DNA of 64,000 bases from Sipunculus nudus (GCA_026874595.1 CM049309.1:18851576-18915575); one strand, 5' to 3'; shown: positions 1 through 11,190, counted from the first letter of the stretch. Numbers and translations are program-made. The notes: a model not told the origin generated them from the letters alone.

Positions 1-429
1 GTAACCAGGTCCATTATTTTTATGAAAGCTAAACCAAATATTTACAACTGTAGAATTCCATTCTGTTTTCAGACTGAGAGACATGACAGTAGCTCACACG
101 TCTTCTCTTCTCATTTTATAGCCTGGTGTTTACCAGGCCCAGTGACTACTGCACTTGTGGGCCCTGGGTGTGTAACAGAACTTTCATGTTATAAATAAGT
201 CACATATTTATATGAAAAATAATATTACCACTCATTCAATATTCCCTGAGTGGATCTAAAATGTGAAGATTTGTCTTTACATGTTACATAATTCATGCAA
301 TTATTTTATATATTATGTGAAGTTTACTGTATGGTGAGATGGCAAAAATGGAACACTTGTGAAACTCTAAAAAGTGAACAATATATGAATATGGAGCCAA
401 CCAGACTATACTATTGGTGGTACACTTAC

Positions 430-523
430 CCATGGCATGTTGATTTAGCAGCAGCACCATGTTAGCGTTACCATCCTCCTCAATGTTCATGAACACAGGG
501 AAGGATCCGTACATGTTCTTGGT
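430..523 (-). CDS. Left GH31 coding exon 5
   Basis: 94 nt with KNMYGSFPVFMNIEEDGNA and LLLNQHAM. Acceptor CTTTAAG, donor ATGG|GTAAGT. By comparison with the right copy the next exon should lie about 150 bp outside the left edge. Confidence 0.9.
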
Positions 524-770
524 CTTAAAGCAACATAAATTATGAAAATTTGCTCAAACATGAATTATGTTAAATATCTAAAACATAAATTATGATAATT
601 CTCTAAAACATAAATTATGTTAATTTTCCCAAACATAAATTATGGTAATTTTTTCAAATGTAACTTATGTCAATTTTCTAAAACATATTTTATGTTAATA
701 ATCTCAAATATAATTTCGGGTTATTTTTATGTTAATAATGATCACTATAAGATGAATTATAATCATGCAC
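524..770 (-). repeat. Minisatellite before left exon 5 acceptor
   Basis: Degenerate ~25-30 bp units of the form ATAATTTATGTTTGAGAAAA (read on the minus strand). The same minisatellite occupies the same intron end in the right copy (37437-37681), so it predates the duplication. Confidence 0.75.
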
Positions 771-1254
771 TTTTCTAATTAGCTGGCAAGTCAAATATTT
801 ATATTGCACCTCAGTAACATACTCTTGTTAACATCTTTATGACAATAATTGAAGTTTACACAGAGCAAAACAATGCTACTTGTATTATTTTATCCCTCAT
901 ATTAAATATATTCTAAGTATCCTTATTTTAAAGGTAAACAGGTAATCACTAAAAGTATATATTTTTCATGTTTGTTTTACTTATTCACTTTTGTTCATAA
1001 TTACATAAATTAAAATTTGATATATTTCAAATAAGTTCATAGAATATTTACATAATGATCAAGAATTCATTATCTAACAAGGAACTAAATATATATATCG
1101 ATGCATGTCAAGTCTTTACATAAGCCCTGACACTGTAAATTTTTTTTACTTGATGTATAACATTTAAAGACACTTCTTTCCTGGTTCATTTTGTTTAAAG
1201 CTTATTCAAACTCTCAGTGTTCTGCTCATTGTTATGTTTAACTTTATGGTATGA

Positions 1255-1545
1255 TGTATGAAGATGACACATGCATGATAGAGCACTAGACTCAAAGCCC
1301 TGAGATTATGAGTTCAAATCACAGCCAAAATGGTGAGGTTTTTTATGCTCATCCCTCAACCATCATCCCAGGGTGAGAGCTCTGCAGGCTAAATGGGAAG
1401 GCCTTGTCCCATGGCTGTGATCCAAGCAGAGATGTGCACCTTTTGAGGGTTACTCAGTGACCCATCAATAAGGAGGATTACACACCCAGGGCCTGCAGGT
1501 GCAGTAGTCACTGGGCCTGGTTAACACCAGGATATTATGAGAGGA
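1255..1545 (+). mobile_element. tRNA-derived SINE
   Basis: Starts with a tRNA-like region: A-box-like TGATAGAGCACTAGACTC and B-box-like GAGTTCAAATC, followed by a unique body ending near GTCACTGGGCCTGGTTAACA. Related 3' pieces occur at about 130-180 (inverted), 31060-31110 and 37990-38040. It lies in left intron 4, where the right arm has no equivalent tRNA-like head. Confidence 0.55.
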
Positions 1546-1669
1546 AGCGTGTGTTACTGCCCTTTCATGTAATCTGAAATTGGAAGAGAATTCTGCAGAT
1601 GCCCATACTGAGCAAATTTTTCATTAAATATGGAGGCAGTTACCCCAGCAAAAAGAATAAATTTCTTAC

Positions 1670-1844
1670 ATATCCACTAGGGTGGTTCGCTGCAGCATGT
1701 ATGGGCCAATTTTTCCAGTTTATCTCATGTTTAAGGCGCTGATGTATATGTTCTCCTAAACCATAAACATGTGGCGAGCTCAGGCCTAGTGTCAACTGAA
1801 GAAACTGGTCTGCAAACACCAGAGGTCCTTTCTGTGTGTCCAAA
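1670..1844 (-). CDS. Left GH31 coding exon 4
   Basis: 175 nt with LDTQKGPLVFADQFLQL and YGLGEH; length, phase and splice sites identical to right exon 4. It is downstream of the frameshift, so it would be untranslated if that frameshift is real. Confidence 0.9.
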
Positions 1845-2417
1845 CTGAAAATAAACATAACATCAATACTAATTACATGGAAATTATCAGATTTCATAAA
1901 AAAAATTACAGATATATGTCATTATTTGGGAATAAGACTTGGTTACTCTAACCCAAGTCTTCAGACATTCCTTGGGCACAAACCAGGACCACTGCATGAT
2001 GTCATATGCCAATCTCAAGATACATGTAATTCTTTTATTTTTATTATTAAATGCACCTCTGTACAGTAATCTTCCCCATCCACATCTGTCCCTACCTCTC
2101 ATGAAGGGACACCTGCGATGAAGGGACACTTTGGCCATATCCCACAGCTGTCCCCTTACAACAGGGACTGCTGTATATTATTTAGCCATGCAACATGGTC
2201 AGTCACTGTAAAACATCTTAAGAAATGGCCGAGGTTTTTCTATAGGTGTAAAGATATAAACACTGTTATACAAACCCTAAAACATGACAGCAATTATAAA
2301 CCAGTGTTCAGGAAAGTTCATACACTTTAAACCACATCAAGTATAGCCACAAACATACACCTTATCATATAGCAAAGCTATTATTTCTCAATGAATACTG
2401 AATACTTAGAGACCAAC

Positions 2418-2567
2418 ATTGTCCTCCCAGTTGACCATCTAGTAACTCTGAAAGGGGAATGGTTTCTCAGAGAACTCATACTGGTATCTGCGACTGGTGG
2501 AGGAGCCCCGGCTACTGGGTTTAATGGTAATTGGTACTTCTGCTCTTGTGTTTGCAGGATCAAATAT
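2418..2567 (-). pseudogene. Left GH31 coding exon 3, frameshifted
   Basis: Matches right exon 3 base for base over most of its length but is one base longer. The extra base in the G/A run at 2451-2457 (plus strand) changes FSFRVTR to FPFQSY followed by stop. Acceptor TATAACAG and the unusual donor AT|GTTGGT are the same as in the right copy. Confidence 0.85.
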
Positions 2568-3050
2568 CTGTTATAAAAATTCATAATCCATTCTTCAAGT
2601 TTATGACATCCGATCTGACTGACTGCTGAAATTAAAAGTGTGGCAACAGAATCTGTATTTATATCTATAGGTAAATAGTACCAAATGTGATGTCAGCATA
2701 GCAGGTGTTGCATGTTTAAACTTGGAGCTGGATGCACAATGCGATACCATGCTTTCATTGGTCTGATTACAATTAATTCTTTGCTCTGTGCTAATCCTGG
2801 TGCTGGGACCAAGGGATACTTGCTATGAAACAAATCGGTAGCTTGGGGAGCGTACACGAGAAATTATACTGTTACAATCTGTTTCACAAAGAGGACTTAC
2901 AGTCCATTGCGTTGAGGAGGACTTAGAGCACTCTATTGCAAATCACAGAAAATCTTTTTTTTTTAACTCATAAACATTATAAGCTGATAAATGATTTTAG
3001 TATTATACTATTATCTGTGAATCCTATCGTCAAAAGTAACATTCAGATAC

Positions 3051-3293
3051 CTTGATTCTTAAACAGTAATCTGAGAGTTCTTCCATTATAACAGCGACCT
3101 TGTGGATATCACCACCAAACAAAGTTGGTGTATCATATCTCTCAAGCTGAAGGGTTGTTTGACTCTGGAGTGTCGTAGGTTTCTGAGTGACATAATATCC
3201 ATAGTTCTCTGGGAAGAAGCAGACTGGAGCGCCATCTGGAGGCTGCTGACTTGACCAACAGCATCCCCTTGCCAGACATCTCTCTTCACTGGC
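3051..3293 (-). CDS. Left GH31 coding exon 2: trefoil
   Basis: 81 codons, phase 0, with CLARGCCW and PVCFFP. The same length and splice sites as the right copy. The open frame with mostly conservative changes suggests selection acted on it until recently. Confidence 0.92.
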
Positions 3294-3328
3294 CTGAAAC
3301 ATATATATTTATACCTAGCCGCCGACGT

Positions 3329-3361
3329 CGACGCAACAGGTTTCAGGTTTCTGTTGCGTCG
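3329..3361. repeat. GC-rich hairpin next to left exon 2 acceptor
   Basis: Arms CGACGCAACAG and CTGTTGCGTCG around an 11-base loop, within a GC-rich patch in an AT-rich intron. It lies about 36 bp upstream of the exon 2 acceptor of the left gene. The right copy has AT repeats there instead. Confidence 0.6.
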
Positions 3362-3936
3362 CCGGCCCACCAAAGGGCTAACTGGGGTTATAGCACGATA
3401 CGATCTGTTACTCTTAGAAAGAAAATTAAATAAAAAATATTTCCTATGGTTTTAGCAAACCAATGTTCACATAATGTTGTATGTCAAACGGCCTGTAATA
3501 TAAAAAATAACCATTTTGGAAAGCATGAAGCACCTGTAACATCAACAACTGATAGTATTTGTCCAGAGAGAATCGAAGCATTAACACAGCCCCGGTAGAC
3601 ATCTTGCATTTGGTGACAGTCCTGTATAAGGCTTTAGGCCTGTGTACTATTATGTTCATATTTTAACTACCTTAGTGCAAAATAGGGCTGAGAACAGAAC
3701 AGTAATGTTTTCTAGTAGTCAAATATACAATACACATAGATGAACTGAACATTAATCAATGAATATATGTTAAATCTCACAGTTGTGTATGGAGTGTTAT
3801 AATCACAGTTAACTACAGGTGCAATCTATAGACTCCACAATGCGTCAGTCACTGAAAAAAAAGCAATTATATAAGGTGTTCATTCTTATGGGCTAATGTA
3901 TACCGTAAACTATCAAGTAAAAACCGGATCCGTATA

Positions 3937-4372
3937 TACTGTGGTTGCCTTTTTGTTTGCGAGGGTTTTAATTTCGCGATATTCGCGAATGGGAAATAAT
4001 CGCGAAAAAGAAACCCTCGGGAATTATAGCCAATTTGAGTATGACCTTCTTATTTAATGTAGTCAATACTCGTATGGGGATAGGTTAGAACAGTGAGAAA
4101 TTTTAAAATAAGTTACATCCATGCAGATATTGGGAAAACGTTCCCTTAAATTTGAACTAAACTATCTGTGCTGTGTGTATGGGCCCATCGTTATATGAGA
4201 AGAATATCACAAACTCATGACTTATTCTCATTTTATATTACACACAGGTATGGCTTTACCAAAGATTTGATATAGGTTCTGGTGAGATCGCGAAAATGAA
4301 ATCCTCGCGAAACATAATCAAATGGAGAAATCGCGAAATTTCAGCCTCGCGAATATGAGGCCAACCACAGTA
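3937..4372. mobile_element. MITE with ~40 bp terminal inverted repeats and TCGCGA motifs
   Basis: The left end TACTGTGGTTGCC...TTTCGCGAT and the right end ATCGCGAAATTTC...GGCCAACCACAGTA are inverted copies. The element is about 436 bp, has no ORF and is flanked by TA, fitting a non-autonomous Tc1/mariner-type or similar element. TCGCGA or TTCGCGA occurs repeatedly near both ends. Related short sequence lies on either side (3836-3900 and 4398-4452, each with AAGCAATT and TTATGGGCTA). Confidence 0.6.
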
Positions 4373-4633
4373 ATCCGACGGCGACGCAACATTCCACATT
4401 GCGGCAGTCGCTAAAAAAGCAATTGATGACTTCATTTTTATGGGCTATGTGGAAGTACAGGAACGGTCCTAAACTTATAAATGCTAGAAGACGATCGCCA
4501 TATATGCGTATGTGCATTTTACTGCAAACGGGTATGAATTAATCAATATGTCACCGGAGAGAGAGTTAGCAGAATTCGGTATCAGGTTTTTTTTATGAGT
4601 GGTTTCAAATTTCTTGAAGAAATCATTAATATA

Positions 4634-4800
4634 CCAACAGCCCCCCCCCCCCCCCCAAATATATATATATATATGTTCAACAAATTTTAGGGGGCACCCA
4701 ATTTCGTAAATTGTCAGGGCGGGTCTTAACCTTATGCAAAATAAGTTCACAAAGTTGTATTTGTAAGGCCCAGGCCCTAAAGTTAAAACTATTTTGAATA
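4634..4800. repeat. Poly-C tract plus AT microsatellite and repeat tail
   Basis: A run of about 17 C followed by (AT)n, then AAATTTTAGGGGGCACCC. This structure (poly-C, then AAATCC/AAATTTT) recurs across the window at the edge of interspersed elements. Confidence 0.4.
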
Positions 4801-4880
4801 TAGTAACAGTATAGGATTGACGATACTCTCTAGTAGCTATGATGGACCAAACAAAATCCTCACTGTAAGCTGCTGCTCTA

Positions 4881-4985
4881 GTCCATACATGGACCTCTAT
4901 GTCCTATGATACTTCTGCTGGACGGGACATTACGTAATGTCCGTCCAGCAGAAGTATCATAGGACATAGAGGTACATGTATGGAC
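4881..4985. repeat. 105 bp near-perfect palindrome
   Basis: Arms of about 50 bp meet at TTACGTAA (4930-4937). The left arm reads GTCCATACATGGACCTCTAT and the right arm ATAGAGGTACATGTATGGAC. Only a few positions mismatch. No spacer, no ORF. In left intron 1. Confidence 0.85.
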
Positions 4986-5190
4986 TACTGCTGTTCATGC
5001 ACAGGTCATGTCGTGTTATCTACGTGGCATGACCGTCCTGGCTGTTAGCCGATAGATACGGGTTCTGTGTTTTGATTCTAAAATATGTACATGTATGGAC
5101 TACTGCTGTTCATGCACAGGTCATGTCGTGTTATGCATTGGGCAAGACCGTCCTGGCTATTAGCCGATAGATACGGGTTCTGTGTTTTGT
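4973..5190 (+). repeat. 115 bp tandem duplication
   Basis: Two adjacent units each start TACATGTATGGACTACTGCT and end GATACGGGTTCTGTGTTTTG. The first unit overlaps the right arm of the palindrome. Confidence 0.8.
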
Positions 5191-5248
5191 TCAGGTAACG
5201 TTGACCAGTGTGTAGTGTTCCACGCCCCGGTTTATCAAACTTACTACG

Positions 5249-5867
5249 TTTCCATAAGCGCGAACGCGAGAGCGAACGAGAGCGGGATGAAAATCGCTTC
5301 TATGATAATATCACTAGAGCGTTTCCATATGCGCGTCAGCGAGCGCTCAGAGTCAGCAACCCCGGTCCATGCAGAGGCCTGTCGCGCGGCATTCGCTTGA
5401 GAACTGTGTTTACAACAGGTACATGAAGCAAAGCCAGCATGCTGAAGAAAGAGATGAATTTCATTGATGGTGCATGATGTAGAGAGATTGATAGAAATTA
5501 TTGATGAAAGCGATTTACTGTTTACACGATGCCACCTCTAGCTATCACGATGACATTTAAATTATTAGCAACGTGTGATAACCGAAATGCGAGCGTAGAG
5601 GTTAAGTTGAGCGACATATTCATTATTTCCAGACAAATGCAGATTCTAAAATGCCTTTAATTCTAAAATAAGTACTTACTTTGGTGAGTTATACAAAATT
5701 CAGCATAGAAAACCTAATTTTCTTGGTTTGAACATATTTATTTTAACAGGCTTACAAAGTAGCCATTGGCTTATTCATATGCTCTCCTATATACATCTAA
5801 CATGATGTTAACAACTGACAATAACAGCATCTTCACTTATCGCATGTGGCGTCGCTTATATGGAAAC
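5249..5867. mobile_element. Possible TIR element, GTTTCCATA ends
   Basis: GTTTCCATAAGCG at 5249, repeated as GTTTCCATATGCG near 5318, is mirrored by CGCTTATATGGAAAC at about 5851-5865. CG-rich ends (GCGAACG) contrast with an AT-rich middle. No ORF of note. A target duplication could not be defined. Confidence 0.3.
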
Positions 5868-6201
5868 AAAGCCCGCGAACGGATCGCGACTCTATTTGCG
5901 ATCGTGCTTATAGTCACATTCAGAGCGTCAACATATAATCTCCAGAAAACTGTATAAAATATATCCATTCGTCTCTACTCAAACATCACTGCTTTTAATT
6001 TGTCTTAATAATTTGATCGAATAATCGCGTTCCCAATCGTCAATCATTGTCACCCCTGACGTGAAGTAGGCCTAACTCTATTCATAGGTAAAAAGCAGTA
6101 AAAATGTGGCTTTGTATTTTGAAACAATTTAACAATATTTGACCTGTGACCTGGGCTAGCTTGCTTGCGGGTTCTTGATCAAAAGTTTAAGCCACTTTTC
6201 A

Positions 6202-6301
6202 TGCACGATAGAATAAAGAACCGCATGAGAACAGCCTGGGCAAACTATTGGTAACAAGTAACTTACCTATAGTTTTTGCGCCTACGTAAGCCTGTATATA
6301 G

Positions 6302-6333
<32 letters not shown>

Positions 6334-6890
6334 ATTGATTGATTGAGAAGAATAAAATGTAAAAAAATACAGACTTCTTCACACAATCTTAAAGAGGGTC
6401 AGTTTTTTACCCGGTTTATAAGGCTTGTATATGCAGTAAAACCACGGTCATTGGTCATTTGTTTATCTTTACATTTTTTTCTATATTCACAGAAAGAAAA
6501 TAAGTGATACTTATTAAGACACGTATCTATGTTATTAACATGAGCATAATCTTGTCCAAAGATATTGTAGTTTTTTTATCCATTCACCTCGGGAGAGGCT
6601 TGCCACTCTCTGGTACTTCTCGAATTCACGTGTGAGCTTCGCTCAGACTTCGCGCGGTTGTGAGCACAATAGAATGAAGAACCGCATGAGAACAGCCTGG
6701 GCAAACTATTGGTAACAAGTAACTTACCTAGTTTTTGCGCCTATGTACAGCCTGTATATATATGAATGTATTGATAGAGAAGAATAAAATGCCAAATAAA
6801 ATACAGACTTCTTCACACAATCTTAGAGAGGGTTAGTTTTTACCCGGTTTATAGGCTTATATGCACTAAACCACGGTCATTGGTCATTTG
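6202..6890 (+). repeat. Pair of ~230-260 bp direct repeats
   Basis: Copies at 6202-6460 and 6662-6890 share GAACCGCATGAGAACAGCCT, AATACAGACTTCTTCACACA and CCACGGTCATTGGTCATTTG. The first carries a (TG)n expansion at 6309-6333; the second ends in a poly-C run. About 200 bp of unrelated sequence lies between. Confidence 0.75.
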
Positions 6891-7334
6891 TCCCCCCCCC
6901 CCCCCCCCCACACCTCTTAAATCCTGCGCAGGCCCTTTAAGGATCCGCCATCAGCATTTTACCATGGGTCGCGACACTTAATGGGAGATAGTACCATGTT
7001 TTCCTGTAAAAGCATGCGATTTGCACTTCCATGGTGTCAACCGCAACTTGATGCAACTGTTATCGCCAACCGGCGGGGTTGTTCGATATTACCTATGCTT
7101 ACCTTTAGTGCATACCTTGCAATTTTTTCACTAGATGTCGAATGAAATATCTTTTGTTCCGGTCTTTAAAAATCTCCTTATTGAATGGTTTATATGATAT
7201 TAGGAAATGATGTTGTTCTGATCATAATAACTGAAGAATAGTGAGGAAGCAATGAGATCAGCACCGTAATATTGAAATGATTGCCTGTTAGTATGATCTC
7301 CTATACCATGCTTATAGCAACCCTCCGGCCATGA

Positions 7335-7831
7335 CTAACTAACCACAAGCAGAACTCGCAGTCTGCAGCGGGGATCAAACTGCAGCTGTGATCCACCCCA
7401 GAGATAATTGTCGACGTGAAGCTTAAGACGAAAAAAACTTGCTAAACTTGCTAATACGGTGTAAATGGCCGAAACTGTAAGTGTAAAAGGGCGATCTGTC
7501 TCAAAGCTCTGTCGTTCAAAAGATCGGGTTCGGCTCTCGACTGGCATGGCTGGGTCTCCGCTGCTGGAATCGGTGGAGGGAATGTGGGTTGCTTCTGCCT
7601 TTGATGCTGTGGGTGCTGTGACTTTCCTAAAGGATCGTCGGTGCGGCTGGACGGTGGCGGTCTCTCGCGGATTTCTGCTTGGCTTGGTGGCATCGCGTCT
7701 GTTGGCTCTGAGAACACGCTTAGGTAGCGCACAGGGCTGAGGACTTGACCACAGCAACCTGTAGCTGCTCGATGAGCAAAAACATCTTCAGTCAGTGAAG
7801 TGGCACACATCACATAAACATACATCAGCAT
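7335..7831 (-). other. GC-rich patch with overlapping ORFs, origin unknown
   Basis: About 500 bp of higher GC content within left intron 1, open in three frames (140 and 126 codons on minus, 91 on plus). The 126-codon minus frame is proline/serine/arginine rich. No domain, splice context or homology that I recognise; it may be a fragment of a mobile element or chance openness caused by base composition. Confidence 0.25.
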
Positions 7832-8276
7832 CGCATGGTGCCCAGGGCGGCATTTACTAACTGCTCCAACTGGAGCACTCGATGGGCGTACTATAGATGA
7901 CGATGGCGATTACTGAAGACTCGTCGGACAAAATTCTCAGTGCTATAGTCAGGGATAAGCACATCGGAATATGGCAGTGGTCCTCTAAAAGTCCTATCTG
8001 TTCAATTTGTAGCTTGATCTAGTCATAAAACGGTGTTTCCAATTTCATAAACAACAACAACACTGGCATATAAATTCTTTATTGGTTTTATTTTTTGTAT
8101 GCATATATGCTAACGAGCGCTCGGCACTAGAGCGGTCGTCATTTAGTTCCGTGACCAGGCAATTATAGTCAGACCGATTCCTCGGCGTTTATCGGCAAAT
8201 CATGGCAAAATTCTAAGGCCCTTCCATAAGGAGGATTAGATATTGGACAATACTGTTTGGGAACAAATTTTCCGGC

Positions 8277-8301
8277 ATATATATATATATATATATATAT
8301 A
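8277..8301. repeat. (AT)n microsatellite
   Basis: About 12 AT units, followed by AT-rich sequence to about 8420. No gene signal in 7850-8640. Confidence 0.85.
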
Positions 8302-8639
8302 CAATTATCAAAAACTGACAAATGCAGTCATAAATATTTATAATATTCATTAAGTATAATCAGGTATTTGTATTATATATTATTAATATTATTATAAGGG
8401 AAAAAGATACAGGTAAAAATAAATATCAGGTGCAAATTTGTGACCTCGTACTAAAACTGTGCCAAAATGTCAGCTTTTGAAATTTTTTTTTGAAAATCTA
8501 AGGGAGAACATTTAATGGATTTCTACTCAAGGGGACCTAAATAGGATCACCCTCCAACATTTACCCAAATATGAATATATAAATAAACTCATTAATCTTT
8601 AAACGCCTCCCAATCCCACTTGGCCTAATGATATATGTG

Positions 8640-10640
8640 AGTCAAAGGATATTTAAGTGATCGAAGTCTTATCAAGGTCAATATATTGACTATATAAAAC
8701 AAGTGACCCATGGGCAAGACGCCCAGCTGAATTCAAGGAACCTTGAACAATGGGTGGGTAACATGATTCCCAGAGTGCTCAAAATCATGCATTTTGCCAA
8801 TACAAACTAGATATAGGTTACAGTGACCTTATTTTACATTCAGCTGCTACCATTTGTGCCCATTTGACTTATAAAGTGTAAAAATCATGTTGTTTACACA
8901 TCTTGCAGAATAGAGGTCACAGTGATATTCTTTCAGGTATCGAAGACATGTTTACAGGTACCTCCCTAGATCCTAATCAAATTAGAAGTTTCTAGGTCCA
9001 GCTGTAACCAATCATGCAAATCTGTCCTTTAGGCAGCTTAAATCATTTTTTTTTACATATTCTGCAAAGTATAGGTCGCAAGACCTAATTTCAGGTTTCC
9101 ATGGAGATTTACCTAAGACCTCCCTGGATGTACAGTTAGAAGATTGTTGGGCTAACGGTTTCAGCTTGTGCCCCATGAACAGCCAGATTGCTTCATTTTA
9201 AGGTCTCAAAATTGAGAAAAATACATAAAACTTTAAAAAATACAGGTAGTACCACCAGTCTGCAAGAATAGATGAAACCCTCCATGATCTCAATGCAGAC
9301 AAAGAATCTTGCGATCAACCCATTAGATATTCAGATACTAGAGCTTATGTATATAATATTTAATCATACTTGGAGGTACCTAGCTCAGAGGATATGGGTA
9401 ACAGAGACTGATTTCAGGTTTTCAAGGAGATTTTTCATCGAACTGCCTTGATGTTAAGTTAGAAGATTCTAGGTCCAACGGATAAGATTTGTGCCCTGTT
9501 TACGGACGATCACTTCATTTGAAGGTCTGAAAAATAGGTAAAATGCGTAAAATATCGCCAAAAAGATACAGGTGGCCCCGCCAGTATGCAGGAACAGATG
9601 AAACACTCCATGATCTTTATGCAGGTTAAAAAATCATGGCGGTCATTGGATTAGTTCTTCAGATACTGAAGCTTTTGTGTCAAATTTTTAATTATTCTAG
9701 AGGGTACTTACGAGCCCCATAGATCAGAGGATATGGGTAACAGAGACCTAATTTCAGGTTTCCATGGAGATTTAGCAGATTTTTCAGAAAGGAACATAAC
9801 ATCCTGCAGAATCTAGGTCAACACAGGTGGTGCCAACTGCAGGTCAACATCAAATAGCAATCACATGCTTAATATTCCTGTGAAATTTGGTGCTGAAGGC
9901 TGTAGCAATTCCTGAGATATTTGGTAACACACGTCATCATGTATGATAACACAACAAATTATCTAATTTTGCGATCGCCATAATTTGAACTTCCTGTAAT
10001 GCTGCCATCTTGAAAATATTTTGGCTGGGTTTATATTCATTTTATTCTCCTTTCTCTAAAGAGTTTTTTACTTGAAAATGAAAGCAAAAATATTAATACT
10101 TTGTGACATTACTTTGAAAAAGCAGAAAAGACCAATACAGTCTGCAGAAATTAGGTTAACACAGGTTGCGCCACCTGCAGATCAAAATCAAATAGCAGTC
10201 ACATGCTTACTATTCCTGCGAATTTTGGTGCTGAAGGCAGCAGCAGTTCCTGAGATATTTGGTAACACACAAAGAATAATGTATGGAAACACAACAATTT
10301 ACCAAATTTGCGGTTGACAAAATTTGAACTTCCGTGAAGACGCCATCTTGAAAATAATTTGACTGAATTTGTAATTTTATTCCCCTTCCTCTAAGAAACT
10401 TTTGACTGTGATATGAATGCCAAAATATTAATACATTATGACTTATATTGGAAAAGGAGGAACAGATAATTTCAGCCCGCAAAAAGTAGGTGAACATAGG
10501 TGGCGCCACCAAAAGTTTATGTTTGCAAGTTCATCACAAAGTCTGCAAAGTTTCATGATGATAGCTACAGCGGCCGTTGAGATATTTGGTAACAGACGGT
10601 TGACGGTGGACGCTGCGCCTTCGCGTAAGTTCACAGAGTA
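8640..10640 (+). repeat. ~330 bp tandem-repeat element in left intron 1
   Basis: The motif ATTTCAGGTTT recurs at about 9089, 9410 and 9751, and GGTGGCGCCACC-like cores recur near 9245, 9570, 9822, 10161 and 10498. It ends in TTGACGGTGGACGCTGCGCC just before exon 1. The same end sequence is present in right intron 1 (29490-29600). An inverted relative fills right intron 2 (32200-33670). It probably belongs to the same broad class as the Helitron-like tandem-repeat elements below. Confidence 0.6.
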
Positions 10641-10763
10641 AACCTATGAGGATGTATTTAGAATCTTTACAGATGGAAGGACACACAGGCACTGCTGACT
10701 TTTGTGTCCCTGGCCAGTGATGCCAGGAAGATCATATTGTATAATTATATGAACATGACCTAC

Positions 10764-10889
10764 TCCCTCGTCTGGGTGACAATCGACCCGGTCTTCTATC
10801 AGTTTCTCGTGCAGACATATAGGAGTCCATCCCGTCACACAACCAGCTCCCAACATCAACAACAAGAGACTCTGCTTCCAGTTACCCAT
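10764..10889 (-). CDS. Left GH31 coding exon 1: signal peptide and start of trefoil
   Basis: 42 codons, MGNWKQSLLLLMLGAGC through DCHPDEG, donor GGA|GTAGGT. A splice acceptor (T-run plus CAG) lies about 10 nt before the ATG, so, as in the right copy, the transcription start and an untranslated exon lie further upstream (above 10900). Confidence 0.88.
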
Positions 10890-11093
10890 TACTAACATTC
10901 TGAAAAAAAAGAGAAAAATGAACTGATTTTTCCCTTTTCTCCTTTTCCCCTATTTTCATAATAAGGGTAACCTTCAGAGGAACGCACAACCTTACAGCTG
11001 GTCATCCTGCAAAATTCTTTACTTTGCCAAAAGTAAGTAGTGGAGAGGCCTGTTGTGTTAATCCGGATGGTAATTGCATGGGCGCAATTTCAT

Positions 11094-11190
11094 GGTGGGG
11101 GGGGGGGGCAGCGTAGGATATTACTCCCTACCTCACCCAATCTTTCCAACCCACGGTATACCATACCCCCCCCCCCACACACACACACAC
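11094..11190. repeat. Poly-G/poly-C tracts and (CA)n
   Basis: A G run near 11097, a C run near 11166 and (CA)n follow each other within 100 bp upstream of left exon 1, in duplicated flank sequence. The remainder of 10900-12430 is AT-rich 5' flank shared in reverse complement with 27040-29230; no other feature is recognised. Confidence 0.7.

Larger units (their letters stand above)
430..10889 (-). pseudogene. GAA: GH31 alpha-glucosidase left copy, 5' part only, frameshift in exon 3
   Basis: Divergent paralogue of the right gene. Five exons are visible, reading right to left: 10889-10764, 3293-3051, 2567-2418, 1844-1670 and 523-430. The rest would lie before position 1. Splice sites and phases match the right copy. 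Residue differences from the right copy are few: 3 of 42 in exon 1, 10 of 81 in exon 2, 5 of 58 in exon 4 and 2 of 31 in exon 5. Exon 3 is 150 nt instead of 149: one extra base in the run at 2451-2457 shifts the frame and gives a TAG at 2439-2441, so translation would stop in the N-terminal beta-sandwich without any catalytic domain. The other four exons are open and conserved, so the break is recent or an assembly error in a homopolymer-like run. Confidence 0.75.

Noticed and set aside
1255..1330. Functional tRNA gene
   Set aside because: Only A- and B-box-like parts are present; the cloverleaf is not complete and the region continues into a SINE body.
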